A stretch of 64,000 nt of DNA, from positions 744,001 to 808,000 of the forward strand of contig CAVYYW010000014.1 of NCBI GenBank assembly GCA_963772845.1, in the 5' to 3' direction. The notes under the pieces were generated by a model, which was not told the origin of the DNA, did no database searches, and was given only the letters and a program-made list of their open reading frames with translations. The translations under genes were made by a program, and so were the position numbers. Shown piece after piece: positions 17,685 to 27,282 of the stretch (positions within the stretch are counted from its first letter, which is position 1; every line of letters begins with the position of its first letter). The DNA comes from CAVYYW01 sp963772845 (GTDB taxonomy: Bacteria; Bacillota; Bacilli; Bacillales; Sporolactobacillaceae).

Positions 17685-20069
17685 ATGAAAAAAGGAAAAG
17701 TATTCCTGGCAGCAATGGCCGCCATAATGGCAACATCAACAACTGGTTATGCGGCTTATCACGACACAGCAGGACCTAAAAGCAGTGATAAAGGGATCAC
17801 GTCACAAAATTGGACGTTAACACCGGCTGGAAAGCAGGTAAAGCTTGGTGATTTCCCGATGGGCGGCGCTTTAAGTCCTGATGGTAAGTACCTTGTGGTA
17901 TCGAATGATGGGCAGGGAAAACAGTCCCTCCAAGTCATAAAAACAGCAACTAACAAAGTTGTACAAACTATCCCTTATTCATCACCAGAAGCCTTATATC
18001 TGGGAGTGGCATTCAGCCCTGATGGTAAAAAGATGTATGCGTCAGCAGGCGGCAATAATAAAATCAGGGTATTTTCTTTTAAAAATGGACGTCTTAATGA
18101 AAAAAGCGCCATTTCTCTAAAAGATGACAAGAACACAGATTATTATCCTGCGGGTTTATCCGTCTCTTCTGATGGTTCCTATCTTTATGCTGCAAATAAC
18201 CTCAATCATTCTGTTTCTAAGATTGATATTCACCAGCGGAAGATTGTTAAAACCACATCTGTTGGAAAGAACCCTTATGCTTCGTATTTAAGCCATGATG
18301 GCCGATCCCTTTATATAAGCAATTGGGGTGAAAGCTCTGTCACGGTTCTCAATCCGGAAACAATGGAAGTTAAGCGTACGATCCAGACTGGACTTCACCC
18401 GAATGCAATTACCGAAAACCCTAAGTCTGGAATGATATATATCGCTAATTCTGATGAGGATACCGTATCAGTTATTAGTCCGAGGTCACAGCAGGTCATA
18501 CAAACTCTCTCTGTTAAACCTGATCGTAAAGCTCCAACAGGTTCACAGCCAGACGGATTAACAGTAAGCAACGATGGCAAGACGCTTTATGTTGCGAATG
18601 CTGGTAATAATGATGTGGTACAGGTCGATGTGAGCGGTCAATCAGCTAAGGTCAAAGGCTTGATCCCAACTGCGTGGTACCCAACAGGCGTTTATTTGAA
18701 TGAACAGCATCAGCAGCTTATGGTAACCAATGCTAAAGGACTTGGAGCAGGTCCTAACACTGATGGTCAATATATAGGCAATATGATGGAAGGAACCCTT
18801 TCTGTTTTGGACATTCCCAATCGTCATGATTTAAAAAAATATACGCACCAAGTGGAAAAGAATAATCCAATTGACTCCCATGGAGAAGAAAACGAAAAGG
18901 GCAATGGGCATTCACCTGTGCCGCGCAACACGGCTCAGAAAAGTCCAATAAAACATGTTATTTATGTCATTAAAGAAAACAGAACCTATGATCAGGTATT
19001 CGGAGACTTGAGTAAAGGAAACGGAGACCCAGGGCTTGCTTCTTTCGGCAAAAAAATAACACCGAACATCCATAAGCTTGCTAAACAATTTGTTACCTTT
19101 GATAATTTTTATGCGGACGCCGAAATTAGCGCACAAGGCCATAACTGGGCCACTGCCGCTAAATCGAATGATTACGTCGAAAAGAACTGGATGGCGAATT
19201 ATTCAGGTAGAAACCGCGGATATGATTTCGAAGGCGGAAATGATGCAGCTTACCCGAATGCAGGTTTCTTGTGGGATAACGCAAAGCGCTCTGATGTCAG
19301 TTTTAGAGATTACGGAGAGTTTGTTAATTACGATTCAAGCAAAGGTCAGTGGGTAGCAACAGACCCAAGCATCGGCTCACGAATGGATCCTGAATATGCA
19401 GGTTGGAACCTGAACATTTCTGACTTAACAAGAGAACAGGAATGGGAAAAGGAATACAAACAATTTGAACAAAACGGAAACCTTCCGCAAATGGAAATTG
19501 TACGGCTTCCAAATGACCATACAAAAGGTACAACGCCAGGAGCACTAACCCCTGAAGCAATGGTCGCCCAGAATGATCAAGCATTAGGTAAATTAGTGGA
19601 TACGGTAAGTCATTCGAAGGATTGGAAAAACACGGCGATCTTTGTGACTGAGGATGACGCCCAAAATGGCTGGGATCACGTTGATGCACATCGCACAGAA
19701 TCGCTCGTCATCAGCCCTTATACGCAGACTGGAAAGGTCGACAGTACTTTCTACGACACATCATCAATGATTCACACGATGGAAAACATCTTAGGAATGA
19801 AACCAATGACGCAGTTTGACGCATCAAGTATTCCAATGGTAAGGGCTTTTACTAATCGGCCGGATTATACGACTTTTCAGGCTGAAGGTCCTGAGTATCC
19901 ATTAGACAAAAAGAATGGCGAAGATTCCCCCGGTGCACAAGAATCAAAAGCCATAAACTTCTCTAAAGCAGATCATGCAAATAATGAAAAACTCAATCAT
20001 ATTTTGTGGAAGGCAACAATGAAAGGCAAGAAGCAGAAACATTATCCTTCAGAATCTAAATCCAAATAA
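17685..20069 (+). CDS. Secreted YVTN beta-propeller protein with phosphoesterase domain
   Basis: The 794-residue protein starts with a signal peptide (KKGKVFLAAMAAIMATSTTGYAA). Residues of about 50-380 form repeated YncE/YVTN-type propeller blades (LSPDGKYLVVSND, FSPDGKKMYASAG, VSNDGKTLYVANAGNNDVVQVD). From about residue 425 there is an acid-phosphatase/phospholipase C-like phosphoesterase domain: HVIYVIKENRTYDQVFGD with the metal ligands and nucleophile region, then NFYADAEISAQGHNW and FVTEDDAQNGWDHVDAHR with paired Asp and His. Such proteins act outside the cell on phosphate esters, and the substrate is not known. The start has GGAGAAGGAG upstream. The RND permease gene follows 55 bases downstream. 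Confidence 0.85.
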   Translation: MKKGKVFLAAMAAIMATSTTGYAAYHDTAGPKSSDKGITSQNWTLTPAGKQVKLGDFPMGGALSPDGKYLVVSNDGQGKQSLQVIKTATNKVVQTIPYSSPEALYLGVAFSPDGKKMYASAGGNNKIRVFSFKNGRLNEKSAISLKDDKNTDYYPAGLSVSSDGSYLYAANNLNHSVSKIDIHQRKIVKTTSVGKNPYASYLSHDGRSLYISNWGESSVTVLNPETMEVKRTIQTGLHPNAITENPKSGMIYIANSDEDTVSVISPRSQQVIQTLSVKPDRKAPTGSQPDGLTVSNDGKTLYVANAGNNDVVQVDVSGQSAKVKGLIPTAWYPTGVYLNEQHQQLMVTNAKGLGAGPNTDGQYIGNMMEGTLSVLDIPNRHDLKKYTHQVEKNNPIDSHGEENEKGNGHSPVPRNTAQKSPIKHVIYVIKENRTYDQVFGDLSKGNGDPGLASFGKKITPNIHKLAKQFVTFDNFYADAEISAQGHNWATAAKSNDYVEKNWMANYSGRNRGYDFEGGNDAAYPNAGFLWDNAKRSDVSFRDYGEFVNYDSSKGQWVATDPSIGSRMDPEYAGWNLNISDLTREQEWEKEYKQFEQNGNLPQMEIVRLPNDHTKGTTPGALTPEAMVAQNDQALGKLVDTVSHSKDWKNTAIFVTEDDAQNGWDHVDAHRTESLVISPYTQTGKVDSTFYDTSSMIHTMENILGMKPMTQFDASSIPMVRAFTNRPDYTTFQAEGPEYPLDKKNGEDSPGAQESKAINFSKADHANNEKLNHILWKATMKGKKQKHYPSESKSK

Positions 20070-20078
20070 AAGAAAATG

Positions 20079-20100
20079 GAGCCTCCTAAATGGGGGGCTC
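20079..20100 (+). terminator. Weak hairpin after the phosphoesterase gene
   Basis: GAGCCTCC and GGGGGGCTC can pair across TAAAT, but no long T-run follows. It may only partly stop transcription before the RND gene, whose start is 25 bases further on. Confidence 0.35.
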
Positions 20101-20124
20101 ACTCTTATGAACAAGGGGGTCATT

Positions 20125-23100
20125 ATGAAAAAAACAGTAAGCTATTTAATGCAGCGGATAGCCTTGATCTTCATGATCCTTAGCTTATTGGTTATCTGGG
20201 GCGCGTATTCTGTCTATCAGATGAAAAAGGAATACATGCCCGATATTAACAACCCCATCCTTATGGTTACACTGCCAACGGGTACAACGTCAATTAGCTC
20301 TTCAGAGGCGTCACGCCTGAATGATAAGCTTACAACGTCATTAAAGAACGTGGATCATCTTCAATCGATTGAATCCACAATATATAGCAATGGTTTATTT
20401 TTTAAATTGACATTCCCGCAGAATGGAGATGGGAAAACAGAAGAAGCTGACGTTAAAAGAACATTGGAAGGGCTGTCACTGCCGCCAACTATTGGAAGCC
20501 CAATAACTCAGCAAATTAGGTCGGATGCTTTTCCAGTTATGAAAATTAGTTTATCGTCCAAAAAAATTTCTGAGCATGTTTTACGTACTTCGAAATCAAA
20601 GCAAATCATTAATCAACTGAATAACATTCCGGGAGTTAAAGAAATTCAGACAACGGGTGATGGCGACCAAGGGTTCTCCATTTCGCTTGATAATGAAAAA
20701 CTTAAGAAGATGGGGGTCCATTATAACCAGGTTGTCAGCGCTTTAAAAAAACAGCATGTAACACTTTCAAATGGCATCATTCAATTAAATAACGTCCATT
20801 TACCATTACATATTACCGAGTCATCGATGACAAAAAAAACACTTGGAAGCCTTGTAGTAGGCACTAGTAATCATAAATCTGTTTTACTTAAAGATGTGGC
20901 TGATATTGAGAGTAGCCTTGTCCATGTTCATACGACTGCTAGAACGAATGGACATGCAAGCGTGGTACTGAGTGTAATCAAAACACCTTCAGCAGACGTC
21001 ACAAAAGTCAGCGAAGCCGTTTCAAAAAAGCTGAGTGGGTTATCAGATATAAAAAATGGAACGGTTAATGAAAATGTACTGATTAATCGAGGCTCTTCCG
21101 TTTCGAAAGCCATCGACGGATTGTGGAAAGAGGGTTTGCTCGGCTGTGTGTTTTCGATTCTTTGTGTATTTGTATTTTTCAGGCAGTGGCGCTCATCTTT
21201 AGCCGTGATTCTATCATTACCAATTTGCTTTTTTGGCGCACTCGGGATTCTAACAGCGATGGGACAGACGCTTAATCTTCTAACTATGTCTGGTTTAATC
21301 GTTTCAATGGGAAGAGTCGTGGATGATTCCATTGTTATTTTGGATAACATGTATCGTAAGTTGGAAAAACAAAGAACATTTTCCATTGCGGGGCTTGCAG
21401 GCGGGGTAAAAGAAATGATTCCAGCAGTCATCTCGTCTACATTAACAACAATTGCGGTATATTTACCTCTCGCACTAACGGGGACAATGGTTGGGCATGC
21501 TTTTTCTGGTTTTGCCTGGGCAGTAACCTTCTCTTTACTATTTTCGCTGATCGTATCTCTTGTGATTCTTCCACCTTTAGCAGCACTAAGCTGGCGCCGG
21601 CAGTTAGATTTCAATGCACCGAATACTGAGAAACGGGCAAGACCAGTGATTTCTCTCCTATTAAAGAAACGTCACGTCTTATTTGCTGGGATGACTGCGG
21701 CTCTTATAATAACGACATGGGCAGCATTTTATTTGCCGCTCAGTGTGCTTCCCCGGTCTCACGCAAGTGACCTTAACATTCAAATAGAAACGCCTGAAGG
21801 ATCGACCCTTAAACAGGTAAATGAAGAGGTCATGTCATTTGAATCCTTGTTGAATAAGCATTCAGATATTAAATCATATGCCTCTTCAACAGGCGCCACA
21901 TTCTCTCCAGTGTTTGATGATGTGTTTGATCAAGGAGGAGGGTGGATTCAGCAGGGGAATATAGCGAATATCTTTGTCACCCCAAAAAATAGAGAAAATG
22001 CTGATCAGCTTCGCAAGGAACTGAAACAGGATATTCAGAATATCTCTACCAATGCAGTATATACCGTTTCAAACCAAAAAATTTCGGGTGATGACTCCAG
22101 AGTCAGCATTACTCTGACTGGAAAAAGCCATAAAGAATTATCAAAAATGGCAAGCTTACTTAGAAATAAACTGCAGATGATTAAGGGACTTCAAATGTCC
22201 GGTGAAGCAAACGGAAGCGATCAGCTTATGTTTAATATTGTTCTCAGTAGAGACAAAATACAAGAAGAGGGTCTTGATAACCAAGCTATAGTAAACAAAC
22301 TTGAAAACTTTATGGCTTTTCATGAGTCCGTTAATCTATCTTTAGACGGCAAGGCAATTCCAGTGGATATTAATAAGTCCTCCGACGTTGCCATTGATTT
22401 TCAGCAGGGAGCTGATCCGGCAAAAAAAGTATTATTAATGCTTGGGAATTTATCATTTAAAGGAAAAAACGGCAAGCAGGTCCGGTTAAGTCAATTCTCT
22501 AAATTAAATGTTAACCCCGCTCTTGCTAAAAGCTTCAAAGATGGCAATCCAGCTGCTATTGTGACGGGCAATATTGTGGATCCTGATATAAGTAATGTAA
22601 CGAAACAGGTGAAAAATACGATAAACGAACTAAATATCCCTAAAGGTATTAAGGTAGAATATGGCGGGATTTCACAACAGATGAAGCAAATGGTTGTCTC
22701 GATTTCAATTGCTGCAATCATTTCTCTCGTATTGGTGCTATGTATTGTATCAGCCGTTTTTAAAGGGATACGCGGTCCTTTAGCGGTTCTGGCTTCCTTG
22801 CCATTTTCCTTCATCGGTTCATTTTTATTTCTGTGGGCGTTTGGTAAATCGTGGAATCTTGGTGCACTTGTCGGATTAATTATGCTGATAGGAATCGTAG
22901 CAACAAACGGCATCGTACTAGTTGACCGGATGGAGCGTTTAAGACAAAAGAACTTGCCAATGGGTGAGGTGTTATTAGACGGAACAGCAAGCAGGGTCAG
23001 GCCAGTCCTAATGACTGCCGCCACTACCGTCCTGACATTATTGCCGCTATCATTTTCCCACCGTTCAGATACGCTGATCAGCCAGTCACTAGGGTTGGTT

Positions 23101-23205
23101 GTGACAGGAGGGATGATCACAGGAACGTTAACCAGTTTTATAATCATTCCCACTATTTATGCATGGTTGAATAAGCGAAAAAACCATTTAGTGAATGATA
23201 AATAA
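20125..23205 (+). CDS. RND-type efflux permease (SwrC/AcrB-like)
   Basis: The protein of about 1026 residues has the RND layout of a first helix, a large outside loop, a membrane block, a second outside loop and a second membrane block. Recognisable pieces are ILSLLVIWGAYSVYQMKKEYMPDI at the N-terminus, GRVVDDSIVILDNMYRK in helix 4 with the Asp pair used in proton relay, and LIGIVATNGIVLVDRMERLR in the second half. Gram-positive members such as SwrC (YerP) confer tolerance to surfactin and other lipophilic compounds. No membrane-fusion or outer-membrane partner is next to it, as expected in a monoderm. The start at 20125 follows AAGGGGGT by six bases; an upstream ATG at 20107 lacks a ribosome site. 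Confidence 0.88.
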   Translation: MKKTVSYLMQRIALIFMILSLLVIWGAYSVYQMKKEYMPDINNPILMVTLPTGTTSISSSEASRLNDKLTTSLKNVDHLQSIESTIYSNGLFFKLTFPQNGDGKTEEADVKRTLEGLSLPPTIGSPITQQIRSDAFPVMKISLSSKKISEHVLRTSKSKQIINQLNNIPGVKEIQTTGDGDQGFSISLDNEKLKKMGVHYNQVVSALKKQHVTLSNGIIQLNNVHLPLHITESSMTKKTLGSLVVGTSNHKSVLLKDVADIESSLVHVHTTARTNGHASVVLSVIKTPSADVTKVSEAVSKKLSGLSDIKNGTVNENVLINRGSSVSKAIDGLWKEGLLGCVFSILCVFVFFRQWRSSLAVILSLPICFFGALGILTAMGQTLNLLTMSGLIVSMGRVVDDSIVILDNMYRKLEKQRTFSIAGLAGGVKEMIPAVISSTLTTIAVYLPLALTGTMVGHAFSGFAWAVTFSLLFSLIVSLVILPPLAALSWRRQLDFNAPNTEKRARPVISLLLKKRHVLFAGMTAALIITTWAAFYLPLSVLPRSHASDLNIQIETPEGSTLKQVNEEVMSFESLLNKHSDIKSYASSTGATFSPVFDDVFDQGGGWIQQGNIANIFVTPKNRENADQLRKELKQDIQNISTNAVYTVSNQKISGDDSRVSITLTGKSHKELSKMASLLRNKLQMIKGLQMSGEANGSDQLMFNIVLSRDKIQEEGLDNQAIVNKLENFMAFHESVNLSLDGKAIPVDINKSSDVAIDFQQGADPAKKVLLMLGNLSFKGKNGKQVRLSQFSKLNVNPALAKSFKDGNPAAIVTGNIVDPDISNVTKQVKNTINELNIPKGIKVEYGGISQQMKQMVVSISIAAIISLVLVLCIVSAVFKGIRGPLAVLASLPFSFIGSFLFLWAFGKSWNLGALVGLIMLIGIVATNGIVLVDRMERLRQKNLPMGEVLLDGTASRVRPVLMTAATTVLTLLPLSFSHRSDTLISQSLGLVVTGGMITGTLTSFIIIPTIYAWLNKRKNHLVNDK

Positions 23206-24212
23206 GCACATTTTGATAAAGATTGCAGGCGAAGCAAACGTGATTGCTGATCTCCGTTCAAGGCACTCGCTTTCCGCGGGCACGGCCTCAGCTAACTTTG
23301 GCGTGGTCATCTTGTGCACCAAAGTGGATCTTCGGACACTTGCTTTTCCCGCTGGAGTCTCGTGCTCTCCACTCCAATCAGCCAAACTGTAACGTTGAGC
23401 CGTCTTAAGTCATCTTTCCTTTAACTGAAAATGAGTTAGGTATTCAGTTGCCTTTAAAAAACGAAAACAAAGGCTTGGACGTTCGTATTTAAGAAGCGAT
23501 GGCTTCCAAGTTGTGGATTTTTTCAGTGGCCACATTAGCGTGACCAGGCGAGACCACAGCGCAACAATTGCTCAAGGCGTAAGGAGGATCGCGGATCACC
23601 CGCGGAATGAGAGGGTATTTCCGCTTTAAATGTACTGAAACCGAATGTTCTTCGTGCGGTATGAAGCGCCTTTCGGTGAAGGGAGCCACTGAAAAACCTC
23701 TGTATTTATTTTATTGCGTAAAATTTAATCAAAGAATGGCTAGGTCTGATGTCTCAAAAGGCAACTGGATTTCTAAAGTTTGAGATGCCATGTGATCAGC
23801 GGTTGGCCGCCGAATGTCATAGCCCCAAATTACTTCTACAGGGTATCATCAGTCCACAAATACGTTGATTGAAGCGGAAGGTGCGAGACTCCCACGGGGG
23901 ATAGCACGCGGCCACTGAAAAACTTCTATATTTATGATCTTGCTTAAGATTTAATCAAGAATAAGCAAAGTCCCCTGAAATTCTAAAGGCTGAGGAGACT
24001 TCTTTGATTCTTATGGCCGGGCTGTCAGGAAAGTTTGAGACGCCTGCGGAATCAGCGGACAAAGTGAGACCCCGCAGTGCATATATGATTAAAGCATGAG
24101 GAGGCTCACTGTCCGCCCGCGGCAAGCGAGAACTTTCCAAAGCTTGGCTCAAAGAGCAAAAAGAAACTTTTCAGTGGGCTCTGTCGAGGCTTTCAGGAGG
24201 CTTACACTTTTC
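23206..24212. repeat. Mosaic block of Bacillaceae palindromic repeats
   Basis: Three repeat units fill this 1-kb spacer. Positions 23245-23395 match the first part of the element at 11502 (CGCTTTCCGCGGGCACGG, then CTCAGCTAACTTTGGCGTGG). Positions 23516-23697 lie between TTTTTCAGTGGCCAC and GAGCCACTGAAAAA and contain GATCACCCGCGGAATGAGAG. Positions 23909-24180 run from GGCCACTGAAAAACTTC to CTTTTCAGTGGGC, with the common block of CCTGCGGAATCAGCGG and CGCCCGCGGCAAGCGAG. No gene is supported. The units look decayed and partly nested. Confidence 0.6.
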
Positions 24213-24674
24213 TTATATAGTGCCAAATAGTTCTTCTAGTTTTTGCTGGCGAAACTGGAAAATCTCCTTTAGCTTCTTTTGGACGCTTAGTTTGTGAACG
24301 GATCGTCCTAATATTCCTAAGGGAAGCGCATAGTGGACGATATCCTCCATTTCTACGCCTTCTCTTATTTCCTTAAAATGATGCTGATGATGCCAAAATT
24401 GGTAGGGGCCAAACCGCTGTTCATCAATAAAATATTTTTTGTCACTTACCTGTGTTATTTCAGTTACCCATGTTGTAGAGATACCTTTAAACGGTTTTAT
24501 ACGGTATGTGGCAATCATTCCGGGGTACATCGTATCAGGTAGTGCATTCGTGAGCTCAAAATGCATCCAAGGAGGGGTGATCTCCGGAAGTTTTTCAGCA
24601 TTAGAAAAATATTCCCAAGCTGTTTCAAGTGAAATTGGAAAATTTTGTTTTGAAGTTAAGCTATATATTTTCAA
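24213..24674 (-). CDS. SRPBCC (START/Bet v1-like) superfamily protein
   Basis: The 153-residue protein has the pattern of ligand-binding SRPBCC proteins: SKQNFPISLETAWEYFSNAEKLPEITPPWMHFEL near the start, a middle beta region (YRIKPFKGISTTWVTEITQV) and WHHQHHFKEIREGVEMEDIVHYALPLG near the C-terminus. Homologues are often labelled cell-division inhibitor-like or ligand-binding proteins, and the function is not established. The start is taken as a TTG at 24674 because GGAAAGGAG lies seven bases before it and family similarity begins there. Upstream in-frame codons code for low-quality charged sequence. Confidence 0.75.
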   Translation of the reverse strand: MKIYSLTSKQNFPISLETAWEYFSNAEKLPEITPPWMHFELTNALPDTMYPGMIATYRIKPFKGISTTWVTEITQVSDKKYFIDEQRFGPYQFWHHQHHFKEIREGVEMEDIVHYALPLGILGRSVHKLSVQKKLKEIFQFRQQKLEELFGTI

Positions 24675-24795
24675 TGATCTACTCCTTTCCTCTCTCTTTG
24701 TATACCCCTTTTGGATCTTTTTCACATATTAAAATGAAAATGACACACACTATACAAAGAGTTTTAAAAATTATATATGGAAAGAGGTTATCAAA

Positions 24796-25014
24796 ATGTT
24801 TGGAGATAAAAAAAAGAAAAAGAATGTTGATGAAACAAAATTGTACCAGCCAGAAGCACAAGCTTATGAAAACAAAGGTGCTCAAGCAACAAATAAAGTT
24901 GGGAATATGAATCAAAACAAGGCAGAGGAAGAAGTAAGCGAGGAAATTAGTGAAATGATGAATAAGGCTGAAGAGGAAAAGAAAAAGAATAAGAATAAGG
25001 AAAACAAAAGCTGA
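24796..25014 (+). CDS. Small lysine/glutamate-rich protein of unknown function
   Basis: The 72-residue, highly charged protein (DKKKKKNVDET at the start, EEEVSEEISEMMNKAEEEKKK near the end) has no hydrophobic segment and no cysteine. It is probably unstructured or partly helical. The ATG is preceded by AAAGAGG, and a strong terminator begins at its stop codon, so it is probably a real monocistronic gene. I do not recognise a family. Confidence 0.65.
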   Translation: MFGDKKKKKNVDETKLYQPEAQAYENKGAQATNKVGNMNQNKAEEEVSEEISEMMNKAEEEKKKNKNKENKS

Positions 25015-25049
25015 TCAACTGCCAAGAATGGCTGTTGATCAGCTTTTTT
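25008..25049 (+). terminator. Rho-independent terminator after the K/E-rich gene
   Basis: AAGCTGATCAAC pairs with GTTGATCAGCTT, followed by six T. The left arm overlaps the stop codon of the upstream gene. Confidence 0.9.
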
Positions 25050-25084
25050 ACTACTATTAATCCAGAGTCAAATTAAGGTACTCA

Positions 25085-26791
25085 TCAACTGCCGAGTCGA
25101 TCCGTTAGGGAATGGATGCTTTTGTTTAATGAGTGAATGTCAGGTTGGCTTCTTGTCTGATCAGAAAGCTTATACTTCTGTTTTAATTGCATAATTCGGT
25201 AGACGCTGTCATCAATACGCGTTTTAGAAATGCTGCCCTGTTCAACAGCGTGTTTTAAAGCCAGGAAAGCTGCTTCCTGCTGCTTTTGATGAAAGGCAAC
25301 CATCACGATATCTGCTCCAGCCTGAACGGACTTTACAGCAGCTGTTTCGATCTTGTAATGATTTTCAATGGCTCCCATGGTCATATCATCAGTCATTACA
25401 ACCCCATGAAAATTGAGTTTGCCTCGCAGCATATCGTTTATGATGATGGGTGACATCGAACCAGGATAGCTGGTTTTTAATTTAGGAACAAGAACATGTG
25501 TGACAATTACCGTATCTGCACCTTGAGCAATAGCATTTTTATAAGGTACCCAATCTGTTTGCTCTAATTGATCTAATCCATATGAAAGGCTTGGCAAGTC
25601 CTTATGGGCATCGGTTTTGACGCTTCCATACCCAGGAAAGTGCTTGATGACTGAGACCACGTTTTTTGACTGGATGCCTTTCATAGTGGCAACACCTAAC
25701 TGACTGACCACTTGCGAATTTGAACTGTAGGATCGGCTGCCGATAACGGATAGACCAGGATGCGCATTGACATCAAGGACAGGAGCATAATCCATATTAA
25801 ATCCGAGACTTTGAAGTTCTTTCCCCAGCATTTGTCCAACCTGGTAAGAAAAAGATTTATTATTTAGTGTACCGATTGCTTTGTTTGAAGGCATTTTAAT
25901 AATGGGACTTGGCATTCGATCCACGATACCGCCTTCTTCGTCGACGCTGATAAATAACGGGAGAGGGTTATTGGAGTCGCTATTCAGCTTCTTAAGCTGA
26001 TTTGTAAATTGAACAGTTTGAGAAGGACTTTGAATGTTTTTTCCGTATAAGATAATACCACCGGCATGATAATTTCTGATCATTGCTTTAGCGTCTGAGC
26101 CTGGCTTTAGCCCGTCAACACCGACCATTAACATTTGTCCAATTTTTTTATCTAATGACATGCTGTTAATTTTTGCAGAAATGGAATTTTGGCCTATTTG
26201 CTGATTGTAGACTGAAATATGGTCAACGCTCGGATTAGGATGCTGCTTGTCCGGTTTTGGCAAAATCCATTTTAATTGGTTTTGGTTACTTATCGAATAA
26301 ATGAGTATTTGCTGATGAATCGTTTTACTATCGAAACTTGATACGTTATCCGGAGAGCCCATCACTTGTTTGACATCTTTTAGTGTAATCGTGTGCCATT
26401 TTTCACTGGATGAGCGTACATCAAAAATAGGGGAATGACGGTAATAACCAAAAGTAGTCGAATGATTCTTATAATCTGCGTAGAGCCCCTCTTTCGTATC
26501 TGCTACATTTTTTGAAATGCCCCAGGCTTTATGAATGGCACTAATTTCTGTCTTTCCAGCGGTAAATGGTACACCTGGAACTTTACCGTTTTTTGCAGCG
26601 TCAATAATTTTATTAATCAATATTTTTGCAGAGCCAGTTTTTGCCGAGGAATCGTTGCTGTGGTTTTGATTCGTTTTTTGAGTGTTACCAGATTTTGAGG
26701 AATCTTTGTGATTAGTTGACCGATGCCATGAACATCCAGATAATAGAAGAAGCATGGTTACAACGGCTGCCATTAAGTATAGATGTTTCAA
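25085..26791 (-). CDS. nagZ: Lipoprotein with DUF4309 domain fused to GH3 beta-N-acetylhexosaminidase
   Basis: The protein of about 568 residues starts with a lipoprotein signal ending in LLLSGC, so it is anchored outside the membrane. A S/N/K-rich linker is followed by a domain resembling B. subtilis YjgB (DUF4309): KILINKIIDAAKNGKVPGVPF, TLKDVKQVMGSPDNV and PNPSVDHISVYN. From about residue 215 there is a glycoside hydrolase family 3 domain: SLDKKIGQMLMVG, SVDEEGGIVDRM, and KHFPGYGSVKTDAHKDLP, with the His/Asp pair typical of NagZ-type hexosaminidases that remove GlcNAc from muropeptides. B. subtilis NagZ has a different N-terminal layout. A TTG at 26791 preceded by GGAGTG is the likeliest start; a longer in-frame start at 26812 is possible. 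Confidence 0.85.
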   Translation of the reverse strand: MKHLYLMAAVVTMLLLLSGCSWHRSTNHKDSSKSGNTQKTNQNHSNDSSAKTGSAKILINKIIDAAKNGKVPGVPFTAGKTEISAIHKAWGISKNVADTKEGLYADYKNHSTTFGYYRHSPIFDVRSSSEKWHTITLKDVKQVMGSPDNVSSFDSKTIHQQILIYSISNQNQLKWILPKPDKQHPNPSVDHISVYNQQIGQNSISAKINSMSLDKKIGQMLMVGVDGLKPGSDAKAMIRNYHAGGIILYGKNIQSPSQTVQFTNQLKKLNSDSNNPLPLFISVDEEGGIVDRMPSPIIKMPSNKAIGTLNNKSFSYQVGQMLGKELQSLGFNMDYAPVLDVNAHPGLSVIGSRSYSSNSQVVSQLGVATMKGIQSKNVVSVIKHFPGYGSVKTDAHKDLPSLSYGLDQLEQTDWVPYKNAIAQGADTVIVTHVLVPKLKTSYPGSMSPIIINDMLRGKLNFHGVVMTDDMTMGAIENHYKIETAAVKSVQAGADIVMVAFHQKQQEAAFLALKHAVEQGSISKTRIDDSVYRIMQLKQKYKLSDQTRSQPDIHSLNKSIHSLTDRLGS

Positions 26792-26926
26792 TTTTTTCAC
26801 TCCATAAAACAAGATTATGTTACATAGTATGCTTCTGATATCTTATCTTAACAATAAACAAATTGACGGCAGTTCGTCCACAAACGAGCATTCATACACT
26901 GGCGAGACACTTATAAAAAAGCTATA

Positions 26927-26954
26927 TTGACTTAGTTCATAAACCATGTATAAT
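26927..26954 (+). promoter_or_regulatory. Sigma-A type promoter for the T-box/argGH transcript
   Basis: TTGACT and TATAAT are separated by 16 bases. Transcription would start near 26961, about 27 bases before the T-box stem I. Confidence 0.75.
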
Positions 26955-26987
26955 GAATTATCAAATAAGTAAATATTTTAAATCAAT

Positions 26988-27235
26988 GAGGAAGAGAGTA
27001 ATTATTTTGCCAGTTAAAGCGATTCCGGATCGGTGAAAGCCGGGACACGGCGGATAATGAAACGCACTTCTTAGATATCTGTCTGAACATGAAGTAGGGC
27101 GGGTCGGGCGGCTTTCGTTAAAAGCTTTATAAGCGGGTTCCGTTAGACGGAGCAATCAGAGTGGTACCGCGGAGAGTATAAACTAACAGTCTCCGTCTCT
27201 TTTTAAATAAAAGAGGCGGAGGCTTTTTATTTTGC
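26988..27235 (+). promoter_or_regulatory. T-box riboswitch, probable arginine specifier, upstream of argGH
   Basis: The leader has all T-box landmarks. Stem I begins with GAGGAAGAGAG and has the GGTGAAAGCC distal part. The T-box sequence AGAGTGGTACCGCGG lies at 27158-27172 with the tRNA-pairing TGGT bulge. A strong terminator (CTCCGTCTCTTTT against AAAAGAGGCGGAG, then T-run) lies at 27189-27235. On the 3' side of stem I, the sequence ATGAAACGCACTTCTT places CGC (27063-27065) before the usual conserved A, so the specifier is read as an arginine codon. Uncharged tRNA-Arg would stabilise the antiterminator and turn on argG and argH. The specifier is assigned by eye; an ACG (Thr) reading one base earlier is a less likely alternative that would not fit the genes. 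Confidence 0.88.
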
Positions 27236-27282
27236 AATTTGGATAAGACGAGTGATGTTCATAAAAAAAGGAGGCGTTTATT

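Noticed and set aside
20928..23153. Minus-strand open frames of 228 and 220 codons at 20928-21614 and 22491-23153
   Set aside because: They lie wholly inside the RND permease gene, lack ribosome sites and recognisable domains, and are explained by its codon use.
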